24,776 bases of DNA from the IMG/VR virus record IMGVR_UViG_3300013372_002862, positions 1-24,776 of that record; one strand, given 5' to 3'. Positions 6,552-13,682 of the stretch are shown one piece after another (the stretch's first letter is position 1; every line of letters starts with the position of its first letter). A model generated the notes under the pieces. The model worked only from the letters and a program-made list of their open reading frames with translations, had not been told where the DNA came from and did no database searches. Source of the DNA: a virus. Position numbers and translations under genes: made by a program.

Positions 6552-8390
6552 ATGAGTAACAATATTTTTGAAGAACTTCCATCTAGAAAAGGTGGTGAAG
6601 CAAAACCTGGAGCTGATGCTGCTGCTGGCATCGAAAAAAAAGCAAGACAACTTGTTTATGATTCTCGTTATGAAGTTAAAAAAATGTTGGCAGGTAAAAG
6701 AGCAGATCCTGCAACTCAAGAAAGAATGGTTCTACAAAGAATTGCAAAGTCAACGTCAATTCCTGCTGTAAGGGCAAGAGCAAGGCAAATGGTGTCTAAG
6801 AAAGCTGCTGTTGCAGAAGACTTTGTTCCTATGATGGAAGATGCTGCTGCAATTAATGTTGCGAAGGCAATGTTTAAAGTCTTTGTTGAAGGTGTTGAAG
6901 AAGCAATTCCAGATTACTTAGAGGAACTGCATGGATTAGACGACAAAAAATATAAGATCAGAGTCACAGATCCTAAGACTGGAAATTCTTATGTAAGATA
7001 TGGAACTCGTGAAAAGATTACTCAATTGAGAGCAAAAGGTCTTAAAGTTGAAATGACTGAGTATGGTGATCCAAGAGAAGGTGAAAGAAAGCGTGGAGAA
7101 AGTACAGCAAAAGCATTAGGTGGTGGTGGAAAAAAACTTGATCCAGTAGGAAAAGAAGATTCTGATGTTGATAATGATGGTAAGCATAATGACCCAAATG
7201 ATAAGTATATTATGAAGCGTCGTAAGGCAATTGGTGCTGCGATTGAAAAAAGAAAAACTGTTTCTGACTCTTATAAACCAGAAGGTGAAGTACTCGAAGA
7301 AAACCCATTAGTAGGTCTTGGTATTAAAGCAGGTCTTGCAGCAGGAACTGCACTCGCAGGTAAAATGGTTTATGATAAAGCAAAGGGTGTTGCTGGTAAA
7401 TTGGAGCAACAAAATGCAGAAAAACAGAAACAAATTAATACTCTTTTGCAAAAAAATTCTTACGAAGAAGAAGGTAAGTTAGTTGAATCTAAAAAAAATA
7501 AAAAAACAACTGAACCACGTTGGCAAGATAGTGATGGTGATGGTAAGTGGTATGAACCTGGTCAGGATGTGAAAAAAGAAGATTATCTATGGACAGAGGG
7601 TACTGATAGCACTGAGGGACAAAATAAGGGAAAAATTACTGGTAAAGGTGTAGATAACTATTCTTCCGGTGTTGTAAAGGTTTCTCCTGAAGATGGTACA
7701 CAATCTAATATGAAGGGTCCAAAATCTGTTTATGCTCATACTGAGTTGGAGGGTGAAGTTCTCGCTGAAAGAGCAAAGAGTAAAGCACAGCAGCGTTTCA
7801 TGGGAATGGTTTATGCTGCCAAGAAGGGTGAGAAACCAATGTCACCAGAAGTAGCAGCAGCTGCTAAGGGTATGACAAAAAAAGAAGCAAAGAAGTTTGC
7901 TAAAACTAAGCATAAAGGTCTTCCCGAAAAAGTAGAAGAAGCGACAGATTGTAGTTGTGATGATACTAGTGGCAATAAAGAAAAGGAAAGAGATTCTCGT
8001 GGTGATTATGCAAAAATTAATTTGATTAAAAATAAGTTAAGATCGATGGGTTCTAAGAATCCAATCGTAATGGTTGCTGGATATGAACCAGAAGGTGAGA
8101 TTTTGGATGAAAGAAGAGCAGAAGATAAAGGAAAACCAAGACCTAAAAGAGATCGTGCAATGGAAATAGTAAGATCAATGCCTAGCACACGTCAAGGTCT
8201 TATGACTCGAAGTGGTAAAACAGTTGCTCAACATGAAGGGGAAAGAGGTGTTTCGGAACGTGATCGTCCTAAAAGACCTGAACAGACAACTGCTGATAGA
8301 CTTGCTTTAAAAAAACAAAAAGAACAAGCAGCAAAAGCAGCAGCAGAAAGAGCAGAAAGAGAGGAAGAGAGAAGACGTAGACTTGCCTGA
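6552..8390 (+). CDS. Large charged probable virion protein with DUF3008-like segment
   Basis: A 612-aa, very Lys/Glu/Ala-rich, low-complexity protein. Residues about 408-461 (KSKAQQRFMGMVYAAKKGE onward to KHKGLPEKV) match the small DUF3008 family found in bacteria and phages. Two Asp-rich loops, DSDVDNDG (203-210) and DSDGDGKW (326-333), look like calcium-binding loops. The motif EGE(V/I)LxE occurs three times at 244, 400 and 514, each ending in a possible prohead-protease (L/I)xE site. A Gly/Ala hydrophobic stretch lies near residues 253-275 (GLGIKAGLAAGTALAGKM). The C-terminus is a basic/acidic helix (AERAEREEERRRRLA). No enzyme domain is visible. A virion or internal-head role is inferred from composition and neighbours. 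No clear Shine-Dalgarno sequence precedes the ATG. Confidence 0.85.
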   Translation: MSNNIFEELPSRKGGEAKPGADAAAGIEKKARQLVYDSRYEVKKMLAGKRADPATQERMVLQRIAKSTSIPAVRARARQMVSKKAAVAEDFVPMMEDAAAINVAKAMFKVFVEGVEEAIPDYLEELHGLDDKKYKIRVTDPKTGNSYVRYGTREKITQLRAKGLKVEMTEYGDPREGERKRGESTAKALGGGGKKLDPVGKEDSDVDNDGKHNDPNDKYIMKRRKAIGAAIEKRKTVSDSYKPEGEVLEENPLVGLGIKAGLAAGTALAGKMVYDKAKGVAGKLEQQNAEKQKQINTLLQKNSYEEEGKLVESKKNKKTTEPRWQDSDGDGKWYEPGQDVKKEDYLWTEGTDSTEGQNKGKITGKGVDNYSSGVVKVSPEDGTQSNMKGPKSVYAHTELEGEVLAERAKSKAQQRFMGMVYAAKKGEKPMSPEVAAAAKGMTKKEAKKFAKTKHKGLPEKVEEATDCSCDDTSGNKEKERDSRGDYAKINLIKNKLRSMGSKNPIVMVAGYEPEGEILDERRAEDKGKPRPKRDRAMEIVRSMPSTRQGLMTRSGKTVAQHEGERGVSERDRPKRPEQTTADRLALKKQKEQAAKAAAERAEREEERRRRLA

Positions 8391-8393
8391 TAT

Positions 8394-8400
8394 CTAAATA
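8394..8400 (+). promoter_or_regulatory. Late-promoter-like CTAAATA
   Basis: CTAAATA lies just after the stop of the 612-aa gene and 30 nt before an ATG with a strong GGAGG Shine-Dalgarno (8421-8425). It would serve the two small genes that end at the terminator near 8748. Confidence 0.5.
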
Positions 8401-8430
8401 GGACAGGATACTCTTAACACGGAGGACATC

Positions 8431-8604
8431 ATGGGTGCAGTAGTAGCAGTGGTAAAACCACTTTTAATTTCAATTGCAACACATCCAGCAGTTAAAAATC
8501 TTGTTCTCGACTTACTGAAAAAGTATGTTGATAGCACAGATAATAGTATTGACAATGTAGTTTATACACTTGTTAAAGAAAAACTTTTTACCCCTGAAGC
8601 ATGA
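8431..8604 (+). CDS. Small hydrophobic hypothetical protein (57 aa)
   Basis: A 57-residue protein with a strong Shine-Dalgarno sequence (GGAGG, 5 nt before ATG). The N-terminal half is hydrophobic (MGAVVAVVKPLLISIATH) and could lie in or on a membrane; the C-terminal half is a mixed helix (NVVYTLVKEKLF). It overlaps the next gene by ATGA. I recognise no family. Paired with the following membrane-type protein, a lysis accessory or virion-associated role is possible but unproven. Confidence 0.78.
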   Translation: MGAVVAVVKPLLISIATHPAVKNLVLDLLKKYVDSTDNSIDNVVYTLVKEKLFTPEA

Positions 8605-8765
8605 TTACTTGCTTTGTAACTAACTGGAGTGTAACCCTTGTCCTTGGTCTATTGTTAACTGCCTCTGAGTGGTTATCAAAAACAAAAAGATTTAAAGCGA
8701 ATGGGTTACTCGATTTGGCTACTAATTTTTTAAGATTAGTTTTACGTAAAGGAGACAAAAATTAA
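8601..8765 (+). CDS. Small single-span membrane protein (54 aa)
   Basis: A 54-residue product begins MITCFVTNWSVTLVLGLLLT, giving one likely membrane helix (about residues 3-21), followed by a basic amphipathic tail (LRLVLRKGDKN). The start lies in an ATGA overlap with the gene before it. The last codons form the 5' half of the terminator stem, so transcription stops right after the gene. Holin-like or other small membrane roles are possible; a single span and short length do not decide it. Confidence 0.75.
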   Translation: MITCFVTNWSVTLVLGLLLTASEWLSKTKRFKANGLLDLATNFLRLVLRKGDKN

Positions 8766-8780
8766 AAGTCTCCTTTTTTT
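8748..8780 (+). terminator. Rho-independent terminator after the small membrane protein
   Basis: AAAGGAGAC (8748-8756) pairs with GTCTCCTTT (8768-8776) around an AT-rich loop and runs into a seven-T tract. The stop codon of the preceding gene lies in the loop. The last T of the tract is the first base of a TATAAATA late promoter. Confidence 0.9.
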
Positions 8781-8787
8781 ATAAATA
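8780..8787 (+). promoter_or_regulatory. T4-type late promoter TATAAATA
   Basis: A perfect match to the T4 late promoter core, 31 nt before the ATG at 8819. Expected transcription would start near 8793 and read the probable virion protein gene and those after it. Confidence 0.8.
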
Positions 8788-8818
8788 CCAATAGAAAAGA
8801 ATTCATAGGTAAGGAAAC

Positions 8819-9379
8819 ATGTCTCTTTGGGGCAATAAAGATTTAGTTGGACAGGCTGGAACCGTTCAAATCAACCTTTCAACAGAAACTATTACTGGAA
8901 CTGGAACAACGTTCGCTACGACTGGATTTGTAGTAACGGAAGGTGATGTTATCGTAGTTGGCGCTGGTGCAACCTATGGTCATGCGGTTATTTCTTCTGT
9001 AACAAGCAACACTATTGCATCAATTGCTACGACTCAGTATTTGATCCCTCACCCAACAACTGGAATCATTACAGCAGCATCTTATTTCATTACACAAAGA
9101 CCTATTTCTTCTATTGAAGATTCTGTTTATAAAGCACCTGATGCAAAATCAAACAGATATTCTTCGGTCTTTGGTGTAGACGTAACTGAGGCAACAGTTG
9201 CTGGTGTAACAACTGTTGGTGGCAAATCGGCGGCATATAAAGTTGCTCATGCTGGTTGGGTTGGAGTTACCACCTATACTGACATGCACGGCAATTTCAG
9301 AGTTAAGTCTGAAACATTAGTTGCTGGAAGTATGATTACTGGTGATGCTGTCGATGATACTAGATTCCCAGACGCTTGA
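8819..9379 (+). CDS. Probable virion structural protein (186 aa, beta-rich)
   Basis: A 186-aa protein rich in Thr, Val, Gly and Ala with repeated strand patterns such as TETITGTGTTFATTGF (about residues 22-37) and GDVIVVGAGATYGHAVISSV. This is the style of phage head/neck decoration or completion proteins. It starts MSLWGNKDLVGQ after an AAGGA ribosome-binding site and sits first behind a perfect late promoter, which fits a late structural role. No enzyme motif is visible. I recall similar proteins among cyanomyovirus virion proteins, but I cannot assign a T4 gene number. Confidence 0.85.
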   Translation: MSLWGNKDLVGQAGTVQINLSTETITGTGTTFATTGFVVTEGDVIVVGAGATYGHAVISSVTSNTIASIATTQYLIPHPTTGIITAASYFITQRPISSIEDSVYKAPDAKSNRYSSVFGVDVTEATVAGVTTVGGKSAAYKVAHAGWVGVTTYTDMHGNFRVKSETLVAGSMITGDAVDDTRFPDA

Positions 9380-9388
9380 TAATATGGT

Positions 9389-9760
9389 ATGAGATTTGAC
9401 GAGTTGAATGAGGGCAACTATTTGCTCTTTGCTATAAAATTCTACAACAATCCTCAGGCAGTCACGAGAGATGATTTTGAGGCTGATTTGAAGCGAATTC
9501 GTTATATTAAAAGATTATTGAAAAGATATAAAAATACTGGTGAGTTAAAAGTTCATTTAATACTTAATCATCTTATTATTCTGTTTAATGTATTTGATGA
9601 TGCAACAGTTCCGCTGCTTTTTTATCATTTAGAACAAGACCTTTGGCCATCTATAAAAAGTTTTTTGGTTTTTCTGAACCGTATTCCGGAATATCCAAAA
9701 ACTAAAATAAATGAGATTGAACTAGATCAAAATTGTTTAAGTCAGTTGCAAACAATCTAA
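9389..9760 (+). CDS. Conserved-type hypothetical protein (123 aa)
   Basis: A 123-aa, all-helical protein (MRFDELNEGNYLLFAIKFYN at the start) with a basic central helix (KRIRYIKRLLKRYKNTG) and hydrophobic helices NHLIILFNVF and LFYHLEQDLW. The hydrophobic stretches look buried rather than membrane-spanning. I have the impression of a widely shared T4-like phage family, but I know no function. It follows the probable virion gene by 9 nt and shares TAATG with the next gene, so it belongs to the late unit. Confidence 0.82.
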   Translation: MRFDELNEGNYLLFAIKFYNNPQAVTRDDFEADLKRIRYIKRLLKRYKNTGELKVHLILNHLIILFNVFDDATVPLLFYHLEQDLWPSIKSFLVFLNRIPEYPKTKINEIELDQNCLSQLQTI

Positions 9761-9954
9761 TGGACATTAATAAAATTATTGACATTATTCGCACTATAAA
9801 AGAAGAGAACGGTCCAACTGTAAGTCTAGGTGCTGGTCAAATTGCAGGCACAGTGGAAGCAGGTGATGATCCTCCTGTCAGAAAGAAAAATAGATATATT
9901 TACGGTACAGGGTTCCGTAAAAACTGGTTGCAAAAAAGGAAACCACAGCAGTAA
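9760..9954 (+). CDS. Small basic hypothetical protein (64 aa)
   Basis: The start was chosen at the TAATG overlap with the preceding stop; an in-frame ATG 27 nt upstream would lie inside the other gene and is less likely. The 64-aa product has a short helix (MDINKIIDIIRTIKEENG), a Gly-rich turn (SLGAGQIAGTVEAGDDPP), and a basic tail (RKKNRYIYGTGFRKNWL). No function is recognised. It lies in a run of short late-type genes. Confidence 0.8.
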   Translation: MDINKIIDIIRTIKEENGPTVSLGAGQIAGTVEAGDDPPVRKKNRYIYGTGFRKNWLQKRKPQQ

Positions 9955-9958
9955 AGAA

Positions 9959-10381
9959 ATGTTTAATCCATCATCCACAGAAACAAAAATAGCTCTGCTT
10001 GAAGAGCGTATTAATGTTTACGAACAGATGATGGAGCGTATTGATACTGCGATTCAAAAGATTGGGGAGACAAGTCAAAATATTAGTCAAATGCTTGCTA
10101 TTCATAATGAAAAGATTGAGCAGTGTAATCGCACAGATAATATTATTGTTAAAATGATTGAAGATATTAAGGAATCTTCAAGGACACAGCATGAAGCAAT
10201 CAGTAGAGAACTTGGAGAAAGAATAGAAAAAATAGAAGTAAAAGTGGAGTCAATATCTCAGTTTAAGTGGAAAGCAATTGGAGCAATTGCAATAGTTGCC
10301 TTTTTGATAGGCACCATTCCAACAGCAACTATTTTCTTGACACGTGCAACATCACAGAGTACAATAGAGAGAACGAAGTAA
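9959..10381 (+). CDS. Coiled-coil protein with C-terminal membrane anchor (140 aa)
   Basis: The chosen ATG gives MFNPSSTETKIALLEERINV and a 140-aa product; an upstream in-frame ATG at 9830 would overlap the previous gene by more than 120 nt. Residues about 8-100 are a long heptad-rich coiled coil, followed by one membrane helix at about 106-126 (IGAIAIVAFLIGTIPTATIF) and a short tail. This is the architecture of XhlA-type proteins that aid holins, though many phage membrane proteins look alike. The 3' end contains a strong sigma70 promoter for the following primase gene. Confidence 0.83.
   Translation: MFNPSSTETKIALLEERINVYEQMMERIDTAIQKIGETSQNISQMLAIHNEKIEQCNRTDNIIVKMIEDIKESSRTQHEAISRELGERIEKIEVKVESISQFKWKAIGAIAIVAFLIGTIPTATIFLTRATSQSTIERTK
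10337..10365 (+). promoter_or_regulatory. Sigma70-type promoter TTGACA-N17-TACAAT for gp61-nrdA-nrdB
   Basis: TTGACA at 10337-10342 and TACAAT at 10360-10365 are 17 bp apart, 11 of 12 consensus bases. Transcription would start near 10372, 23 nt before the primase ATG. It lies inside the 3' end of the coiled-coil gene. It would let host RNA polymerase read the replication genes early, independent of the late block before them. Confidence 0.75.
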
Positions 10382-10394
10382 TACCCCTTTTATA

Positions 10395-11366
10395 ATGGAT
10401 CTGATTGACTCCAAGTACATTGGACTTGTTTCGTCACGCTTGCAAAAATTTAAGAGAGTCAAGGCAGATCTCTACAACTTCCGCTGCCCTATCTGTGGTG
10501 ACTCTCAACGCAATAAAACAAAGGCAAGAGGATACTTGTATCCTGTCAAGAATAACACAAACTTTAAGTGCCATAACTGTGGAGCAAGTTTATCCTTTAA
10601 TAACTTTCTCAAAGAGTTAGATCCCGCGCTTCATAAGCAATACACACTGGAAAAGTTTAAAGAGGGGTATACGGGTAGAAATTTCGTGGTTGAGGAACCC
10701 AAGTTTGAGTTTACAAAACCAGTTTTCAAAAAGAAACTGGATTTACCAAAAGCATCAGAAATCCCCATAGCCAAAGAGTATCTAGAAAAGCGAAAAGTAG
10801 ATCCTGAAAAGTTTTATTTTGCTCACAAATTTAAACAGTGGGCAAATTCTCAAAAACAAACTTTTAACACTACTTCTAGTGATGAGAGTCGTATTATTAT
10901 ACCATTATATGATAAAGACTCTAACTTGATAGGATTTCAGGGAAGAGCACTTGGACCCTCTCCCAATAAATACATCACTGTAATGCTTTCTGATGAATCG
11001 CCCAAACTTTATGGACTTAATCAGGTGGATTCTTCGGAACCCATTTATATTGTTGAGGGACCCTTCGACTCCACGTTTGTCAAAAATGCTGTTGCTATGT
11101 GTGGGTCCGACGTTGATATTAGGTCGTTTAATTGGAGCGATTATATTTACGTTTTTGATAACGAACCACGTAATCGAGAAATCGTCAACCGAATATCAAA
11201 AACCATCGATAGAGGTGATAAAGTGATTATCTGGCCAACAATCATCCAACAAAAAGATATTAATGACATGGTTTTAGCTGGACTTAACGTTATGGATGTG
11301 TTAAAATCAAATATCTACTCAGGTTTAGAAGCAAAAATTAAGTTTAACAACTGGAAGAAAATATGA
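10395..11366 (+). CDS. 61: DNA primase gp61 (DnaG-like)
   Basis: The primase makes RNA primers for lagging-strand synthesis and pairs with the gp41 helicase. The 323-aa product is close to the T4 gp61 length (342). A zinc ribbon is visible as C31-x2-C34 (CPICGDS) and C59-x2-C62 (CHNCGAS). The middle segment (IIPLYDKDSNLIGFQGRAL) matches the DnaG catalytic core. The Toprim domain shows IYIVEGPFDS with the catalytic Glu and a DxE/DxD-like acidic strand IYVFDNEPRN. It overlaps nrdA by ATGA. A strong sigma70 promoter lies 30 nt upstream. Confidence 0.95.
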   Translation: MDLIDSKYIGLVSSRLQKFKRVKADLYNFRCPICGDSQRNKTKARGYLYPVKNNTNFKCHNCGASLSFNNFLKELDPALHKQYTLEKFKEGYTGRNFVVEEPKFEFTKPVFKKKLDLPKASEIPIAKEYLEKRKVDPEKFYFAHKFKQWANSQKQTFNTTSSDESRIIIPLYDKDSNLIGFQGRALGPSPNKYITVMLSDESPKLYGLNQVDSSEPIYIVEGPFDSTFVKNAVAMCGSDVDIRSFNWSDYIYVFDNEPRNREIVNRISKTIDRGDKVIIWPTIIQQKDINDMVLAGLNVMDVLKSNIYSGLEAKIKFNNWKKI

Positions 11367-13660
11367 GCAACGGAACAAAAGTCGTTAAAAGAGATGGTCA
11401 AACTGAGCCTCTTGATTTAAATAAACTCCATATTATGGTTGAAGAAGCCTGCAAAGATTTAGCAGGAGTATCGGCATCTCAGGTAGAAATGCAATCAGGA
11501 ATTCAGTTTTATGATGGCATTACCACTGCAGAGATTCAGGAGATCCTGGTACGCTCTGCCAGCGACCTTATCAGCTTAGAGAACCCCAATTATCAATTCG
11601 TCGCTGCCCGCCTACTTCTGTTCGCTCTCCGCAAGCAGTTGTTTGGTCGTATGCATGAATGCCCAACAGTTAAGCAGCACGTCCTCCGTGCCGTCGAGAG
11701 AGGCGTCTATGATGCAGAGATTCTTGACCTGTATACTGATGAGGAATTTGAAAAACTCGAGTCCTTTATTGATCACAGTCGTGACTATTTGTTTACTTAC
11801 GCTGGTTTACGTCAAGTTGTAGATAAGTATCTTGTACAAGATAGAAGTTCTAATGAACTTTATGAAACACCGCAGTTTATGTATCTTTTGATTTCTGCAA
11901 CTATCTTTTCAAAATATCCAAAAGAAACACGTTTAGATTACGTTAAAAAGTATTATGACGCAATCAGCAAACACAAAATCAACATCCCAACGCCAATCAT
12001 GGCAGGAGTGCGAACTCCGCTTAGACAATATGCTAGCTGTGTCCTTGTTGACGTTGATGACACCCTCGATAGTATCTTTAGCAGTGATATGGCTATTGGC
12101 AGATACGTTGCACAGAGGGCGGGGATCGGCATCAACGCTGGTCGAATCCGTGGCATCAACGCTAAAATTAGAGGGGGAGAAGTTCAACACACGGGTGTTG
12201 TACCATTTCTCAAGAAGTTTGAAGCAACTGTCAGATGTTGCACGCAAAATGGCATACGAGGTGGATCCGCGACAGTACACTTCCCCATCTGGCACCAAGA
12301 AATAGAGGATATTCTAGTATTAAAAAATAACAAAGGAACCGAAGATAATCGTGTTCGCAAGTTAGATTACTCTATTCAAATTAGTAAGTTGTTCTATGAA
12401 CGATTCATCCGTAACGAAGAAATCTCTCTCTTCTCTCCACATGCTGTTCCTGGTCTGTATGATGCTTTTGGCACTGGTGGATTTGACGAGTTATATGTTC
12501 GTTATGAACAAGATGAGTCTATTCCAAGAAAAACTATCGGAGCTCAAGAACTCTTTCTGGACCTCCTGAAAGAACGTGCTGAAACTGGTCGTGTTTATAT
12601 CATGAACATTGATCATTGCAACTCTCACTCATCTTTTATGGATAAGGTTGAGATGAGCAATCTGTGCCAGGAAATCACTCTTCCAACGAAACCCATTCAA
12701 CACATTGATGATCCTGATGGTGAGATTGCTCTTTGCATTCTTTCTGCCATCAATGTTGGTAAACTTAAAACAATGGATGAACTGGAAACTCTTTGTGACC
12801 TTTCGGTTCGTTCTTTGGATGAATTGATTGATTTTCAGGGATATCCCGTCAGAGCGGCAGAACTCGCCACCAGAGCACGTCGTTCACTTGGAGTAGGATT
12901 TATTGGTCTGGCACATTATCTCGCCAAACATGGGGAGAATTACAATGATTCTGGTGCCTGGAAATTAGTTCATGATTTGACTGAGGCATTTCAATATTAT
13001 TTGATTCAAGCAACTGTCAATCTTGCAAAAGAAAAAGGCCCTTGTGAGTATAGTAACCGAACCAAATATGGCAATGGAATTCTCCCCATTGATACATACA
13101 AGAAGGACGTTGATGAAATAGTTTCTAATGAGCTCAGGTATGATTGGGAGCATCTTAGAGAGCAGGTACTCAAATATGGGGTACGGAACTCAACATTGTC
13201 CGCACAGATGCCATCGGAGAGCAGTTCCGTTGTGTCAAATGCAACCAACGGAATCGAACCACCTAGAGGATACTTGTCCATTAAGAAGTCAAAGAAAGGA
13301 CCACTCAAACAGATTGTTCCCCAATATCAGACTCTTAAAAACAATTATACGCTGCTCTGGGATATGCCTAGCAATCGTGGTTATATTCATATTGTTGCAG
13401 TTATGCAAAAATTCTTTGATCAGGCGATTTCTGGAAACTGGTCCTATAATCCAGAAAATTATCCAGACAATGAAGTTCCTACTTCAGTAATGGCACAAGA
13501 CCTTTTGACTACATATAAGTACGGTTGGAAAACCAGCTATTATCAAAACACATATGATGCAAAGACTGATGAAGTAGAAGATTCCAAACCATCTCTCACT
13601 GATTTAGTCAATGATATTTTAAATACGGAGGAAGAAGATTGTGAGTCTTGTAAGATTTAA
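11363..13660 (+). CDS. nrdA: Ribonucleoside-diphosphate reductase class Ia, alpha subunit (NrdA)
   Basis: The large subunit reduces ribonucleoside diphosphates to deoxyribonucleotides for phage DNA synthesis, using the radical from NrdB. The 765-aa product matches E. coli NrdA length. It has an N-terminal ATP-cone-like region (VVKRDGQTEPLDLNKLH). The active-site cysteines are C226 (YASCVLV, E. coli C225), C435 and E437 (NLCQE, C439/E441) and C458 (ALCILS, C462). The radical-transfer tyrosine pair is in TSYYQNT, and the redox tail is C760-x2-C763. The N-terminal third contains patches clearly richer in GC than the rest. It starts in an ATGA overlap with gp61. Confidence 0.97.
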   Translation: MSNGTKVVKRDGQTEPLDLNKLHIMVEEACKDLAGVSASQVEMQSGIQFYDGITTAEIQEILVRSASDLISLENPNYQFVAARLLLFALRKQLFGRMHECPTVKQHVLRAVERGVYDAEILDLYTDEEFEKLESFIDHSRDYLFTYAGLRQVVDKYLVQDRSSNELYETPQFMYLLISATIFSKYPKETRLDYVKKYYDAISKHKINIPTPIMAGVRTPLRQYASCVLVDVDDTLDSIFSSDMAIGRYVAQRAGIGINAGRIRGINAKIRGGEVQHTGVVPFLKKFEATVRCCTQNGIRGGSATVHFPIWHQEIEDILVLKNNKGTEDNRVRKLDYSIQISKLFYERFIRNEEISLFSPHAVPGLYDAFGTGGFDELYVRYEQDESIPRKTIGAQELFLDLLKERAETGRVYIMNIDHCNSHSSFMDKVEMSNLCQEITLPTKPIQHIDDPDGEIALCILSAINVGKLKTMDELETLCDLSVRSLDELIDFQGYPVRAAELATRARRSLGVGFIGLAHYLAKHGENYNDSGAWKLVHDLTEAFQYYLIQATVNLAKEKGPCEYSNRTKYGNGILPIDTYKKDVDEIVSNELRYDWEHLREQVLKYGVRNSTLSAQMPSESSSVVSNATNGIEPPRGYLSIKKSKKGPLKQIVPQYQTLKNNYTLLWDMPSNRGYIHIVAVMQKFFDQAISGNWSYNPENYPDNEVPTSVMAQDLLTTYKYGWKTSYYQNTYDAKTDEVEDSKPSLTDLVNDILNTEEEDCESCKI

Positions 13661-13682
13661 AACCAAACTAGAGGAGAAACCA

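Noticed and set aside
8549-8577. TTGACA inside the 57-aa gene
   Set aside because: No -10 element at 16-18 bp spacing.
9779-9800. TTGACA with a nearby TATAAA in the 64-aa gene
   Set aside because: The spacer is only 10 bp, too short for sigma70.
9830-9959. Longer start for the coiled-coil membrane protein
   Set aside because: It would overlap the previous gene by more than 120 nt; the ATG at 9959 directly follows that gene.
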